DNA from: an uncultured Candidatus Melainabacteria bacterium
GTDB taxonomy: Bacteria > Cyanobacteriota > Vampirovibrionia > Gastranaerophilales > Gastranaerophilaceae
Direction: 5' to 3'
DNA: 64,000 bases
Assembly (NCBI GenBank): GCA_934700335.1
Contig: CAKUXM010000006.1
Location: forward strand, 1 to 64,000
How positions within the stretch are numbered: position 1 is the stretch's first letter; every line of letters starts with the position of its first letter. The notes beneath the pieces were generated by a model. The model made no database searches, was not told where the DNA came from, and was given only the letters and a program-made list of their open reading frames with translations. Positions 51,162 to 59,462 of this stretch are shown here, piece after piece. The position numbers and the translations under genes are program-made.

Positions 51162-52676
51162 ATGTTATTAGAAATATTAAGCATGGCTATGATAAATCCA
51201 ACTTTTGACAGTATGGAAAATTTAGATAGAATAGCTTATGAAAACAAGCATATTAAAACGGTAGAAGTTGTCAATGACAATTATTCCGGCGAATATTCTA
51301 TCCCTTATAAAAGGGCAAATTTTGACAGCTTTTACTCTTCTCATAAATCTGAAATGGCAAAAGTTATTTCTGATTTTAATTCAAGAAAATTGAAAGATGA
51401 GCAATATTTGAAGTGGGCTAATTTGCCTCAAGAACAATTAAAAGGTCATCTGAATGAAATTTATTCTCAAGCAAATAAATTAAAAATGAGAAAAGATAAA
51501 GTTAATAGACCCCTTGTAGTTTTAGGTATTGGCGGAAGTAAACATACGGCAGAATTTTTACTTAATATGACAGGATTTAATGACAAAGATGTTTATTTCT
51601 ATTCTGATATCGACCCATTAAGTTTTAATAATTTTATTAAAAATACAAAAGTTGGTATTCAAAATTTGAACTTTTTAGTTGTTTCAAAATCTGGTAAAAC
51701 TTTTGAAACTCAAGACTCATTTAAAAGATTTGAACAAGAATTAATAGATTATTATGTAGCAAATGGTTATAGACCAAAAGATGCTAGAATTGAAACACAA
51801 AAACACTTTGCAATTTGTACAGACAAGTTTGCAAAAGAAGATAATCTAAAAGAACAAGTTAGAAATAATCCGTACTATATTCAAAACTTATATATCCATG
51901 ACGGAGTTGGTGGAAGATATTCAATGTTTGATGATGCAGGATTGTTTGTTCTTGCGTATGCTGGAGTTCCTTATGATTTTACTGCAAGAATTCTAAAATC
52001 TGCACAAAATGTTACTAACAAATATTGTGATGAAAATAATTTAGATACTAATATCGCAATGAAAAATGCTATGTTCAACATCTATTCAAGAAACAAAGGT
52101 CATAAAATTTTATATCAACAATATTTTGGTAGATTTTTTGAACAAGGTGGTGAAAATTGGGCAAAACAACTTTATCTTGAATCTTTAAAAGATTTTGATT
52201 TCGTAGCTTCAAAAGCACCTGATAGCATGCATTATGCAACAGAAGGTCTTTATAAACATGAAAATAGAAAGAATTATTATGTTGTAATGACAAGAATAGA
52301 CCCAAAAGTTTCTACAAATTATAATCACTACACTGTTGCAATTAAAGATACATATGCAGAAGAAAATCCTGTTGTTGTTGAAACTCTTGCTGTTGAAGGT
52401 GATTCAATTAAACCCGAAGCAATTGGTGAATATGTTCAATCAAAACATTTTGAAACAGTTTATACAGGTTGTTTGAGAAGAGCTTTGAATAAACATTACA
52501 AAAATGATGTATATATTCAATATCCGGAAGTTATGCAATATAACGTTGAGTTGTATAAAAATAAATTCAAAATAAAAAAAGAAGATATTAAAGATTTAGG
52601 CAAGTCTGACGTTAATAGAGTTCGCAAATTGCAAGATTACGAAAAATATAACGTAGAAGCTGGCAGAAGAGATTAA
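51162..52676 (+). CDS. pgi: Glucose-6-phosphate isomerase
   Basis: This 504-residue enzyme interconverts glucose-6-phosphate and fructose-6-phosphate. It has two SIS subdomains: VVLGIGGSKHTAEFLL near 121-136, and LNFLVVSKSGKTFETQDSF (sugar-phosphate loop). The PGI signature is IHDGVGGRYSMFDDAGLFVLAYAG, and GENWAKQLYLESLKDF and the YKHENRKNYY-type C-terminal segment follow. The sequence is divergent from the long PGI type and nearer archaeal or bacterial short forms. The start follows AAAAGGAGAA. A terminator lies at 52702-52739. Confidence 0.88.
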   Translation: MLLEILSMAMINPTFDSMENLDRIAYENKHIKTVEVVNDNYSGEYSIPYKRANFDSFYSSHKSEMAKVISDFNSRKLKDEQYLKWANLPQEQLKGHLNEIYSQANKLKMRKDKVNRPLVVLGIGGSKHTAEFLLNMTGFNDKDVYFYSDIDPLSFNNFIKNTKVGIQNLNFLVVSKSGKTFETQDSFKRFEQELIDYYVANGYRPKDARIETQKHFAICTDKFAKEDNLKEQVRNNPYYIQNLYIHDGVGGRYSMFDDAGLFVLAYAGVPYDFTARILKSAQNVTNKYCDENNLDTNIAMKNAMFNIYSRNKGHKILYQQYFGRFFEQGGENWAKQLYLESLKDFDFVASKAPDSMHYATEGLYKHENRKNYYVVMTRIDPKVSTNYNHYTVAIKDTYAEENPVVVETLAVEGDSIKPEAIGEYVQSKHFETVYTGCLRRALNKHYKNDVYIQYPEVMQYNVELYKNKFKIKKEDIKDLGKSDVNRVRKLQDYEKYNVEAGRRD

Positions 52677-52701
52677 ATTTTTAAATAAAATTAAATAATC
52701 T

Positions 52702-52739
52702 AAAAATAGAGTTGATAGTTGATATTAACTCTATTTTTT
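52702..52739 (+). terminator. Terminator of pgi
   Basis: AAAAATAGAGTT and AACTCTATTTTTT pair across a 14-base loop. Confidence 0.82.
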
Positions 52740-52782
52740 AGCTCGATTTACTCCAATAATATGACTTGTAAAACTTTTTTCT

Positions 52783-52817
52783 TTGTTGTAAATTTAGGTT
52801 GTACTTATAAATACAAC
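52783..52817 (+). promoter_or_regulatory. fba promoter with overlapping inverted repeat
   Basis: TTGTTG at 52783-52788, 17 bases, TATAAA at 52806-52811. GTTGTA (52798-52803) and TACAAC (52812-52817) form an inverted repeat across the -10 box, a possible repressor site. AAGGAGA precedes the ATG. Confidence 0.5.
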
Positions 52818-52831
52818 AAGGAGATTTTCAA

Positions 52832-53791
52832 ATGAGTGAAAGAAAATTAGTAGGAACAAACGAAATGTTCAAAAAAGCATTAGCTGGCGGTTATGCTATT
52901 GGTGCTTACAATGTTAACAATATGGAAATTTTACAAGGTATTGCAGAAGCAGCAGAAGAAACTCGTTCACCAATCATTTTACAAGTTTCAGCTGGTGCAA
53001 GAAAATATGCAAACCAAACTTACTTAATTAAATTAGTAGAAGCAGCATTAGCTACAACTACAGTACCTATCGCTTTACACTTAGATCACGGTGCTGATTT
53101 CGAAATTTGTAAAGCATGTATCGACGGTGGTTTCTCATCAGTTATGATTGATGGTTCAAGATTCCCATTTGACGAAAACGTTGCAGTAACTAAAAAAGTT
53201 GTTGAATATGCTCACGAAAGAGGAGTTTCAGTAGAAGCTGAACTTGGTAAATTAGCTGGTGTTGAAGATGACGTTAAAGTTTCTGACAAAGATGCTAAAT
53301 ATACAAACGTTAAAGAAGCAGTTGAATTCGTAAAACAAACTGGTTGTGATTCATTAGCAATCGCTATTGGTACTTCACACGGTGCTTACAAATTCAAAGG
53401 TGAAGCTAAATTAGACTTCGATAGATTAAAAGAAATTAAAGATGCTTTAGCTGAAGCTGGTTACCCAGATTACCCAATCGTATTACACGGTTCTTCTTCA
53501 GTTCCAAAAGAATTCGTAGAAAAATGTAACAAATACGGTGGTAACTTACCAGATGCACAAGGTGTTCCAGAAGATATGTTAAACTATGCTTCTAAACACG
53601 GTGTAGCTAAAATTAACATAGATACAGACTTAAGATTAGCTATGACATCTACTATCAGAGAATTCTTCATTGAACACCCTGAAAAATTTGACCCACGTGA
53701 ATACATGGGACCTGGTAGAACAGCTGTTAAAGAAATGGTTATGCACAAAATGAGAGATGTATTAGGTACAGCTGGACACGCTGATGACTAA
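52832..53791 (+). CDS. fba: Class II fructose-bisphosphate aldolase
   Basis: This 319-residue zinc-dependent aldolase cleaves fructose 1,6-bisphosphate. It has AIGAYNVNNMEILQGI near 21-36, PIALHLDHGADFE with the catalytic Asp and zinc His, VMIDGSRFPFDENV, SVEAELGKLAGVED, AIGTSHGAYKF and PIVLHGSSSVPKE (zinc His). The C-terminal HGVAKINIDTDLRLAMT is conserved. The length is normal. Codon usage is notably adapted (many TTA, GGT, GTT codons), as expected of a highly expressed gene. It is a single gene with its own promoter and terminator. Confidence 0.95.
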   Translation: MSERKLVGTNEMFKKALAGGYAIGAYNVNNMEILQGIAEAAEETRSPIILQVSAGARKYANQTYLIKLVEAALATTTVPIALHLDHGADFEICKACIDGGFSSVMIDGSRFPFDENVAVTKKVVEYAHERGVSVEAELGKLAGVEDDVKVSDKDAKYTNVKEAVEFVKQTGCDSLAIAIGTSHGAYKFKGEAKLDFDRLKEIKDALAEAGYPDYPIVLHGSSSVPKEFVEKCNKYGGNLPDAQGVPEDMLNYASKHGVAKINIDTDLRLAMTSTIREFFIEHPEKFDPREYMGPGRTAVKEMVMHKMRDVLGTAGHADD

Positions 53792-53817
53792 TAATTAATC
53801 TCAATAAGGTTAACTAT

Positions 53818-53849
53818 AAAACAGAGAGTCAAAAGCTCTCTGTTTTTTT
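53818..53849 (+). terminator. Terminator of fba
   Basis: AAAACAGAGAG-tcaaaag-CTCTCTGTTTTTTT. Confidence 0.88.
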
Positions 53850-53912
53850 ATTTATTTTAATATTTCCTTGTAAAAAATTTTTGTTTAATATAAACTTATT
53901 CATGCAGAAGTT

Positions 53913-53933
53913 TTATGGCTATGGCTGCCATAA
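53913..53933 (+). promoter_or_regulatory. Leader hairpin before rpmI
   Basis: TTATGGC-tatggct-GCCATAA, a perfect 7-bp stem 44 bases before the rpmI start. It could belong to a ribosomal-protein autoregulatory leader (L20 regulates this operon in other bacteria), but I cannot recognise a specific L20 binding fold. Confidence 0.35.
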
Positions 53934-53976
53934 TCTTTATAGAACATACAACCTTAAACATAGAAAGGAAATGAAA

Positions 53977-54186
53977 ATGCCAAAAATGAAAACACACAGA
54001 TCAGGTGCTAAAAGATACAAAATTACTGCATCTGGTAAAATCGTAAGAAGACAAGCTGGTAAAGGGCACTTACTTGCAAACAAAGACGTAAGCCGTAAAA
54101 GAAGACTCTCTAAAATGGTAGAAATTTCAGAATCACAAGTGAAATTAGTATCAAAAGAGTTACCATACAAGAAATATTCAAGATAG
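53977..54186 (+). CDS. rpmI: Ribosomal protein bL35
   Basis: A 69-residue basic large-subunit protein starting MPKMKTHRSGAKRYKITASGK, with QAGKGHLLANKDVSRKRRL. A longer open frame begins upstream, but GGAA eight bases before the ATG at 53977 and family alignment fix this start. It is co-transcribed with rplT 12 bases downstream. The infC gene that often precedes it is absent here. Confidence 0.96.
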   Translation: MPKMKTHRSGAKRYKITASGKIVRRQAGKGHLLANKDVSRKRRLSKMVEISESQVKLVSKELPYKKYSR

Positions 54187-54198
54187 GAGAGTTAGAAA

Positions 54199-54549
54199 AT
54201 GAGAATTGTTAGAGGAAACGTTAGTCGTAAAAGACATAAAAAAATCTTAAAATTAGCTAAAGGCTTTATTGGTGCTAGAAGCAGAATCTTTAAAGTTGCA
54301 AATATCGCTGTTATGAAAGCTTTAAAATACGCTTACAGAGACAGACGTATGACAAAACGTAATATGAGAAGATTATGGATTGTTAGAATTAACGCTGCTG
54401 TTAGAGAACAAGGTATGAGCTACTCTAGATTTGTTAATGCTTGCAAAAAAGCAGACATTTTAGTTAACAGAAAAATGTTAGCAGACCTAGCTGTTAATGA
54501 TCCAGAAGCTTTTACAGTAGTTGTTGAAACTGCTAAAGCTGCTTTATAA
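54199..54549 (+). CDS. rplT: Ribosomal protein bL20
   Basis: A 116-residue large-subunit assembly protein. RIVRGNVSRKRHKKILKLAKGFIGARSRIFKVA and AYRDRRMTKRNMRRLWIVRINAAVREQGMSYSRF are classic L20. TAGGAGAG precedes the start. A terminator at 54577-54612 closes the operon. Confidence 0.96.
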   Translation: MRIVRGNVSRKRHKKILKLAKGFIGARSRIFKVANIAVMKALKYAYRDRRMTKRNMRRLWIVRINAAVREQGMSYSRFVNACKKADILVNRKMLADLAVNDPEAFTVVVETAKAAL

Positions 54550-54576
54550 TTATAATTTATAATTATAGGAAGAATT

Positions 54577-54612
54577 AAAAAGAGTTGAATTATTAAATTC
54601 AACTCTTTTTTT
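54577..54612. terminator. Terminator of rpmI-rplT (bidirectional)
   Basis: AAAAGAGTTGAATTtatt-AAATTCAACTCTTTTTTT. It also lies downstream of the convergent minus-strand gene. Confidence 0.88.
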
Positions 54613-54642
54613 GCATTGTGTTTAATAAAAATTTTTTATTTA

Positions 54643-55896
54643 TTAGTTAGCATAGCTCATAAATTCTACAATGAAGGAATCAATTATTTCTTTAACGGCA
54701 GTTTCTGTTATTTCATTGAATTCCATTTTTGTTTTTTTATTTTCTGGGCTATCTAGACCGTCATGTAAGTAATAAACACTAATGAATGATGCGCCAGTAT
54801 GTTCAAATTTTAATCTTGAAGTTTTTTCTTTCTTTGTTACAACTAAATTTAATTCTTTTTCGTTTTCTGTTATTTCGAAATTGATATTGTGCAATTTTCT
54901 TTTTGCTGCTTTTTTAGCGAATTCCAAAAGAGGTTTAATAACTGTAGAAGTTTTCTTTTCATACAATTGTTTAAACAATTTAAGGTTATGAGAATTTTTA
55001 TCGCCTTTTGCTTCTAACCAACGACCTTGGTTTTGTTCATCATCATCATTGATAGCAATAAAGTAATTTGGAGTTGTTAGAGCAACATTCAAACCATTTG
55101 TCATCAATATTTGTAATTGTTCTAATGATTTTTCTGCAACATCTGTAATGCAACCGCAAATTGTTTCTTCTGAACCGATTGTTTTGATAATTCTTGACCA
55201 AACAATCATTGCACCTGATAAATTAGTGTTTGTCAAAATTAAGAAATAAGTTTCTTCGTCATTCATGATTACGATATCGGAACCACGGACATTGCCTTTT
55301 ACAACTTCATCAAGTTTTTCTTTTGTAATTTTTATGCCAGCATCTTTATTGGCTCTGATTGCCATTAATACTGCATCAAGGTGGTTTTCTGTCAAGTAAC
55401 TAATTTCGTTAGCGAAAACTCTTTTTCCTTGTTTTGTTGTATAGAAACCTGTTTTCGGGTCTAAAATTTTTAATTGTTCAAGAAGTCTCATAGTTTTTTT
55501 ATGAGTTTCTCTCATTTCATTTTTTTGCAAACTCCAAATTGTTCTCATAAGGATTTCGCTATGACCATATTGAACTGTTACACAATCACTTATACCAGCT
55601 TGGTTTGCAAGTTTTACAAATTCTTCGTCATATTCTCTCAAAACTAAAATAATAGGAACTATTGTATGACGTTTCATCAATTTTATTGTTTCAAGACACT
55701 CTGCTTCTTCACCTCTATTTGAGCAAGTGATAATGATTGATTGAGGTCTTTCTTTGTCAATCGTGTCGCATGCATCTGCATATAATCTTATTAAAATGCA
55801 ATCAATATTTCTTAAAAGAATTAATTGGTCTGATAATTGATTTACAATTTCGTCTTCATTTGTTACGAATAATACGTTATTTCCTGAGTCTTGCAT
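54643..55896 (-). CDS. Receiver-like plus degenerate GGDEF-like signalling protein
   Basis: A 417-residue protein. The N-terminal ~125 residues resemble a response-regulator receiver fold (NNVLFVTNEDEIVNQLSDQL, IIITCSNRG, PIILVLREYDEEFVKLANQAGISDCV) but lack the usual acidic triad and phospho-Asp in LLD context. The next segment (DPKTGFYTTKQGKRVFANEISY, AIRANKDAGI, VRGSDIVIMNDEETYFLIL) follows the GGDEF domain plan with NDEET where GGDEF should be, so it is probably catalytically dead. A C-terminal ~120-residue domain is unrecognised. The start has AAGGAT. It lies 12 bases downstream of the HDOD gene, likely the same operon. Confidence 0.65.
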   Translation of the reverse strand: MQDSGNNVLFVTNEDEIVNQLSDQLILLRNIDCILIRLYADACDTIDKERPQSIIITCSNRGEEAECLETIKLMKRHTIVPIILVLREYDEEFVKLANQAGISDCVTVQYGHSEILMRTIWSLQKNEMRETHKKTMRLLEQLKILDPKTGFYTTKQGKRVFANEISYLTENHLDAVLMAIRANKDAGIKITKEKLDEVVKGNVRGSDIVIMNDEETYFLILTNTNLSGAMIVWSRIIKTIGSEETICGCITDVAEKSLEQLQILMTNGLNVALTTPNYFIAINDDDEQNQGRWLEAKGDKNSHNLKLFKQLYEKKTSTVIKPLLEFAKKAAKRKLHNINFEITENEKELNLVVTKKEKTSRLKFEHTGASFISVYYLHDGLDSPENKKTKMEFNEITETAVKEIIDSFIVEFMSYAN

Positions 55897-55908
55897 TTTT
55901 ATCCTTTT

Positions 55909-56736
55909 CTATATTGAAAGTTTTTCGAATAGGCTGTCGGCTTGTTCGAAAATGTCGTCTCTAAACATTTCGGCTCTGCCTATTGTTAAATCCATACCTA
56001 AAACTTTTGTGATTTCTGGATCAATGTTTTCATATTTATAATTATCTTGAACAAGAGTATCTACAACGTTTACCAGTGAACATGCAACAGGCATTGATGA
56101 ATCTTGTGGCGCATGGTGATATTTCATTACGTTAGAAATGATTACTGGTAGTTGCCATTTTTTTGCCAAAATGATACCAACTTGAGTGTGGTTACAACCA
56201 AATTCTTCTGTTTCAACGTCAATTGATTTTTCGCCAGCTTCAATTCTTTCTCTTGTTCTGTCGTAGAATTGAGGATCTTTTAAGTTGAAAATCATCTTTC
56301 CTACGTCGTGCATAAATCCTAATACGAAGGCTTCATCTGAGTTTAAAAGATTTTTGTGTTTAGCAAAGTGTTCGCAACCTACAGCAACACGTATTGAGTG
56401 TTTCCATAATTCTTTGTCGCTTTGTCTTGTAAACATTGGTCTCATTGCGATTGTGATGATTAAGTTTTTAGCCTTAACCATACCAATCAAAGCTAAAGCT
56501 CTGTTGATAGATGTAATTTGTTGTGAAAAGCCGTAATAAGCCGAGTTTACAAGTGTTAAAACTTTTGCACTTAAAGACTGGTCATAAGAAATTATGTTTG
56601 CCAAATCTTTAATACTTGCGTTTGGATTTTTTACAAGGTTAATTGCCTGCATTACTACGTTTGGCATTGCAGGAATTTCTCTTAAATCATTGATTAACTT
56701 TTGAATATCTTGTATTTCGGTAATTTTCTCAGCCAT
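55909..56736 (-). CDS. HDOD domain signalling protein
   Basis: A 275-residue protein. LREIPAMPNVVMQAINLVKNPNASIKDLANIISYDQSLSAKVLTLVNSAYYGF is the HDOD consensus. It continues with INRALALIGMVKAKNLIITIAM, VLGFMHDVGKMIFNL and HTQVGIILAKKWQLP. HDOD proteins are inactive HD relatives used as signalling adaptors, often tied to cyclic-di-GMP, chemotaxis or motility. Its operon partner at 54643-55896 carries a degenerate GGDEF-like domain. Confidence 0.92.
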   Translation of the reverse strand: MAEKITEIQDIQKLINDLREIPAMPNVVMQAINLVKNPNASIKDLANIISYDQSLSAKVLTLVNSAYYGFSQQITSINRALALIGMVKAKNLIITIAMRPMFTRQSDKELWKHSIRVAVGCEHFAKHKNLLNSDEAFVLGFMHDVGKMIFNLKDPQFYDRTRERIEAGEKSIDVETEEFGCNHTQVGIILAKKWQLPVIISNVMKYHHAPQDSSMPVACSLVNVVDTLVQDNYKYENIDPEITKVLGMDLTIGRAEMFRDDIFEQADSLFEKLSI

Positions 56737-56765
56737 AGTTTTTCACCTTAAATTTTTATAGATTT

Positions 56766-57674
56766 TTAAACTTGTAAGTGTTTTTTGATTGATAAGAAGC
56801 TTCCGCCAGCTCCGAATAAAGTACCAACTAAGATAGTTGTTATGATAACTATCTTTTCTGCAAATACAGGAACTGGAATTAGGAAGAATTGGTGTACGTT
56901 GTCTAACATTTGTTGAACAACGTTGACTGGTATTAAGGCTATTAATGCACCAAATAAACCATATAATGCACCTTGCATAATCAATGGAATTTTAATATAC
57001 CAGTTGTTTACACCCATTAATCGCATTATTTCAATTTCTTCTTTTCTAGATTGAATTACAAGTTGGATAGTGTTGTTAATGATTGTTATTGTTAATATAG
57101 CAACGATTATGATTACAAATACAGTTGTTGTATTTACTGCATTATTCAGAACTTGGATTTTCTTAGCCAAATCTTGTGCATAATTCATATTTTCAACAAC
57201 AGTTAAAGACTTGATTTTATTAAATACTTCATTGATATTTTCAGGATTATCAACTTTTACGTGCAATGTATCAGGTAAAGGGTTATCTATATCTCCGATT
57301 TTAATTTCACGTTTAAAATCAGCCCAGCTTTTTTCTTTAGGAATAATTTGAACACCTTTTACATGTTCAATTTCTTTTATTCTTTGACTTGTAACATTAG
57401 GGTCTGCATTAGATTTTAAATACACAGAAATTTCTAATACATTGCCAAGTTCCTTTGCAAAGGCTGAAACTGATAAAGTAGTTCTAAACAAAGACCCGAA
57501 CAAAGTTAATATCGCAGCCATAGTCGTAATGATTACGATATTTATAAGCCCTGTTCTTTTGAAGTCGCTTAAAATTTCGCATGTCAAACGATAGACTATT
57601 CTTATTTCTGTAAGCCAGTCTTTTGGAATATGCTTTTTAACTTGTTTTTTTATAGCTTGTTTTCTATTGCGCAT
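56766..57674 (-). CDS. ftsX: Cell division protein FtsX
   Basis: A 302-residue permease-like protein with four transmembrane helices (about 45-65, 180-205, 227-250 and 270-295 by hydrophobicity) and a large extracytoplasmic loop. NVLEISVYLKSNADPNVTSQRIKEIEHVKGV and the C-terminal RKEEIEIMRLMGVNNWYIKIPLIMQGALYGLFGA are FtsX-typical. With FtsE it activates peptidoglycan hydrolases at the septum. A TTG five codons upstream is possible; the ATG at 57674 has AGGA and is preferred. Confidence 0.92.
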   Translation of the reverse strand: MRNRKQAIKKQVKKHIPKDWLTEIRIVYRLTCEILSDFKRTGLINIVIITTMAAILTLFGSLFRTTLSVSAFAKELGNVLEISVYLKSNADPNVTSQRIKEIEHVKGVQIIPKEKSWADFKREIKIGDIDNPLPDTLHVKVDNPENINEVFNKIKSLTVVENMNYAQDLAKKIQVLNNAVNTTTVFVIIIVAILTITIINNTIQLVIQSRKEEIEIMRLMGVNNWYIKIPLIMQGALYGLFGALIALIPVNVVQQMLDNVHQFFLIPVPVFAEKIVIITTILVGTLFGAGGSFLSIKKHLQV

Positions 57675-58344
57675 AAGTTCCTGCTTCAATGTCTCTTACT
57701 ACTTCACCGTTATCAAGAGTAATAACTCTTTTTCTAAAATAATCTACCATTGATTTATCGTGAGTAGAAATAATAACGGTTATACCTTTTTGGTTAATTT
57801 GATCCAAAATTTGCATAATTTCTAATGAATTTTTTGGGTCTAAGTTACCAGTAGGTTCGTCTGCAATTAAAAGTGGTGGACCGTTTACGATTGCTCTTGC
57901 AATACTTACACGTTGTTGTTCGCCACCTGAAAGTTCTGAAGGTTTTGCTTTCATTTTGTCAAGCAAGCCTACTACTTTTAATGCACCAGTTACACGAGCA
58001 TTGATTTCTTTTGAACTTATTCCCATTGTTCTGATTACATATGCAATGTTGTCATAAACTGATTGATTTTGAAGCAGTTTATAGTCTTGGAAAACAATAC
58101 CCATACATCTACGTAAGCTTGGAACTTTGTCGTTCGGTAGGTTTGCGATGTTGATACCACCGATGATAACTGTACCAGAAGAAGGTAATTCTTCTCTGTA
58201 AAGAAGTTTCATCAATGTAGATTTACCTGCACCAGACTTACCTACTAGGAATACGAATTCCCCAGACGAAATGTCCAAATTTACGTTTTTAAGCGCATAT
58301 TTGTTGTTTTTATATTTTTTTGTTACTGAGCGTAACTGTATCAT
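57664..58344 (-). CDS. ftsE: Cell division ATP-binding protein FtsE
   Basis: This 226-residue ABC ATPase partners FtsX. IQLRSVTKKYKNNKYALKNVNLDI, Walker A VGKSGAGKSTLMK near 34-46, RRCMGIVFQDYKLL (Q-loop), signature LSGGEQQRVSIARAIV, Walker B LLIADEPTGNLDP and the H-loop ISTHDKSMV are all intact. The start overlaps the stop of the upstream transketolase subunit (TAATG). Confidence 0.95.
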   Translation of the reverse strand: MIQLRSVTKKYKNNKYALKNVNLDISSGEFVFLVGKSGAGKSTLMKLLYREELPSSGTVIIGGINIANLPNDKVPSLRRCMGIVFQDYKLLQNQSVYDNIAYVIRTMGISSKEINARVTGALKVVGLLDKMKAKPSELSGGEQQRVSIARAIVNGPPLLIADEPTGNLDPKNSLEIMQILDQINQKGITVIISTHDKSMVDYFRKRVITLDNGEVVRDIEAGTYAQ

Positions 58345-59297
58345 TATTTTTCTTCCATTAATTTTTTGATATCTTCTGCAAGTTCAACAGAGTTCAATCT
58401 ATAGTGTTTCATTAGGTTGTCAAAATCACCAGATTGACCGAATGTATCTTGAACACCTAATCTGTGAACTTTAACAGGATATTCTTCTGCCAACACTTCA
58501 CATACTGCTGAACCAACGCCACCGATTACTGAGTGGTTTTCAACAGTAATTACATAATTTGTTTTCTTAGCTGAGTCAACGATTGCTTTTTTGTCGATTG
58601 GTTTAACCATTGGTAAGTGAACTATTTCAACGTCGATACCTTGTTCAGCTAAAATATTTGCAGCATCAATAACTTCTGCAGTTGTTTCACCGTTAGTAAC
58701 GATTGTTACATCTTTACCTTCCTTTAAGATTGCTGCATGAGTTAAATCAAATTCATGACCTGCTTCAAATACATCAGGAACGTTAGTTCTTGGAACTCTG
58801 ATGTAAACCGGACCAACGTGTTTAGCTGCATATTTAACAGCTGCGTTCATTTCAGCACAATCTGAAGGTACTAAAACTTGCATATTTGGAAGACCTCTCA
58901 TTAGAGAAACATCTTCCAAAGATTGGTGAGTTGCACCGTCTTCACAAACTGTGATGCCACCGTGAGTTCCAACAACTTTTAAGTTGAAGTTTGCATAGCA
59001 AGCACCGTTTCTAACTTGGTCATAGTTTCTACCAGTTGCAAATACTGCGAAACTTGCGATAAAAGGAATTTTGCCTGTTGTAGAAAGACCGATAGCTGTT
59101 GTTGTCATATCAGCTTCTGCAATACCGCAATCAAACCATCTATCTGGGAATTCGTTTGCGAATAACTTTGTTTGAGTAGAGCCAGCTAGGTCTGAATCTA
59201 AAACTACAACGTTTGGATTTTCTCTTCCAACTTCTACTAAAGCATTACCGAATGCAGAACGAATTGATTTTCTTTCTTTTTTATTTACTGTAATCAT
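58344..59297 (-). CDS. Transketolase, C-terminal subunit
   Basis: A 317-residue protein corresponding to the Pyr and C-terminal domains of transketolase. RSAFGNALVEVGRENPNVVVLDSDLAGSTQTKLFANEFPDRWFDCGIAEADM, GTHGGITVCEDGATHQSLEDVSLMRGLPNMQVLVPSD, and the C-terminal VENHSVIGGVGSAVCEVLAE and FGQSGDFDNLMKHYRL are diagnostic. The ThDP-binding N-terminal half, which should be a separate gene in a split transketolase, is not in this window. AAGGGG precedes the ATG at 59297; a longer frame upstream is rejected. It is translationally coupled to ftsE. Confidence 0.92.
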   Translation of the reverse strand: MITVNKKERKSIRSAFGNALVEVGRENPNVVVLDSDLAGSTQTKLFANEFPDRWFDCGIAEADMTTTAIGLSTTGKIPFIASFAVFATGRNYDQVRNGACYANFNLKVVGTHGGITVCEDGATHQSLEDVSLMRGLPNMQVLVPSDCAEMNAAVKYAAKHVGPVYIRVPRTNVPDVFEAGHEFDLTHAAILKEGKDVTIVTNGETTAEVIDAANILAEQGIDVEIVHLPMVKPIDKKAIVDSAKKTNYVITVENHSVIGGVGSAVCEVLAEEYPVKVHRLGVQDTFGQSGDFDNLMKHYRLNSVELAEDIKKLMEEK

Positions 59298-59386
59298 ATA
59301 TTTAACCCCTTCTATTTTTATATATAGTAAAATTATAGCATAAATAAATTTATCAAAAAAACCAACGTTACATTTGCTTAACAAAA

Positions 59387-59440
59387 CCATGAAAATACGC
59401 AATTTCATGGCTTTATGGTATTTTATATAGATGTAGGTAG
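59387..59440 (+). promoter_or_regulatory. Two-block promoter motif with perfect palindrome before 5'-nucleotidase 1
   Basis: CCATGAAA (59387-59394), spacer ATACGCAA, TTTCATGG (59403-59410), then TTTTATATAGATGTAGGTAG ending at 59440. CGCAA to ATGTAGG is 28 bases. It parallels the palindromic copy at 28743-28794. Confidence 0.75.
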
Positions 59441-59462
59441 TTTAGTAGTTGAGTACTATTAT

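Noticed and set aside
59415..59462. Earlier ATG of the first 5'-nucleotidase at 59415
   Set aside because: Translation from there would read through the two-block promoter motif and add residues absent from the paralogue.
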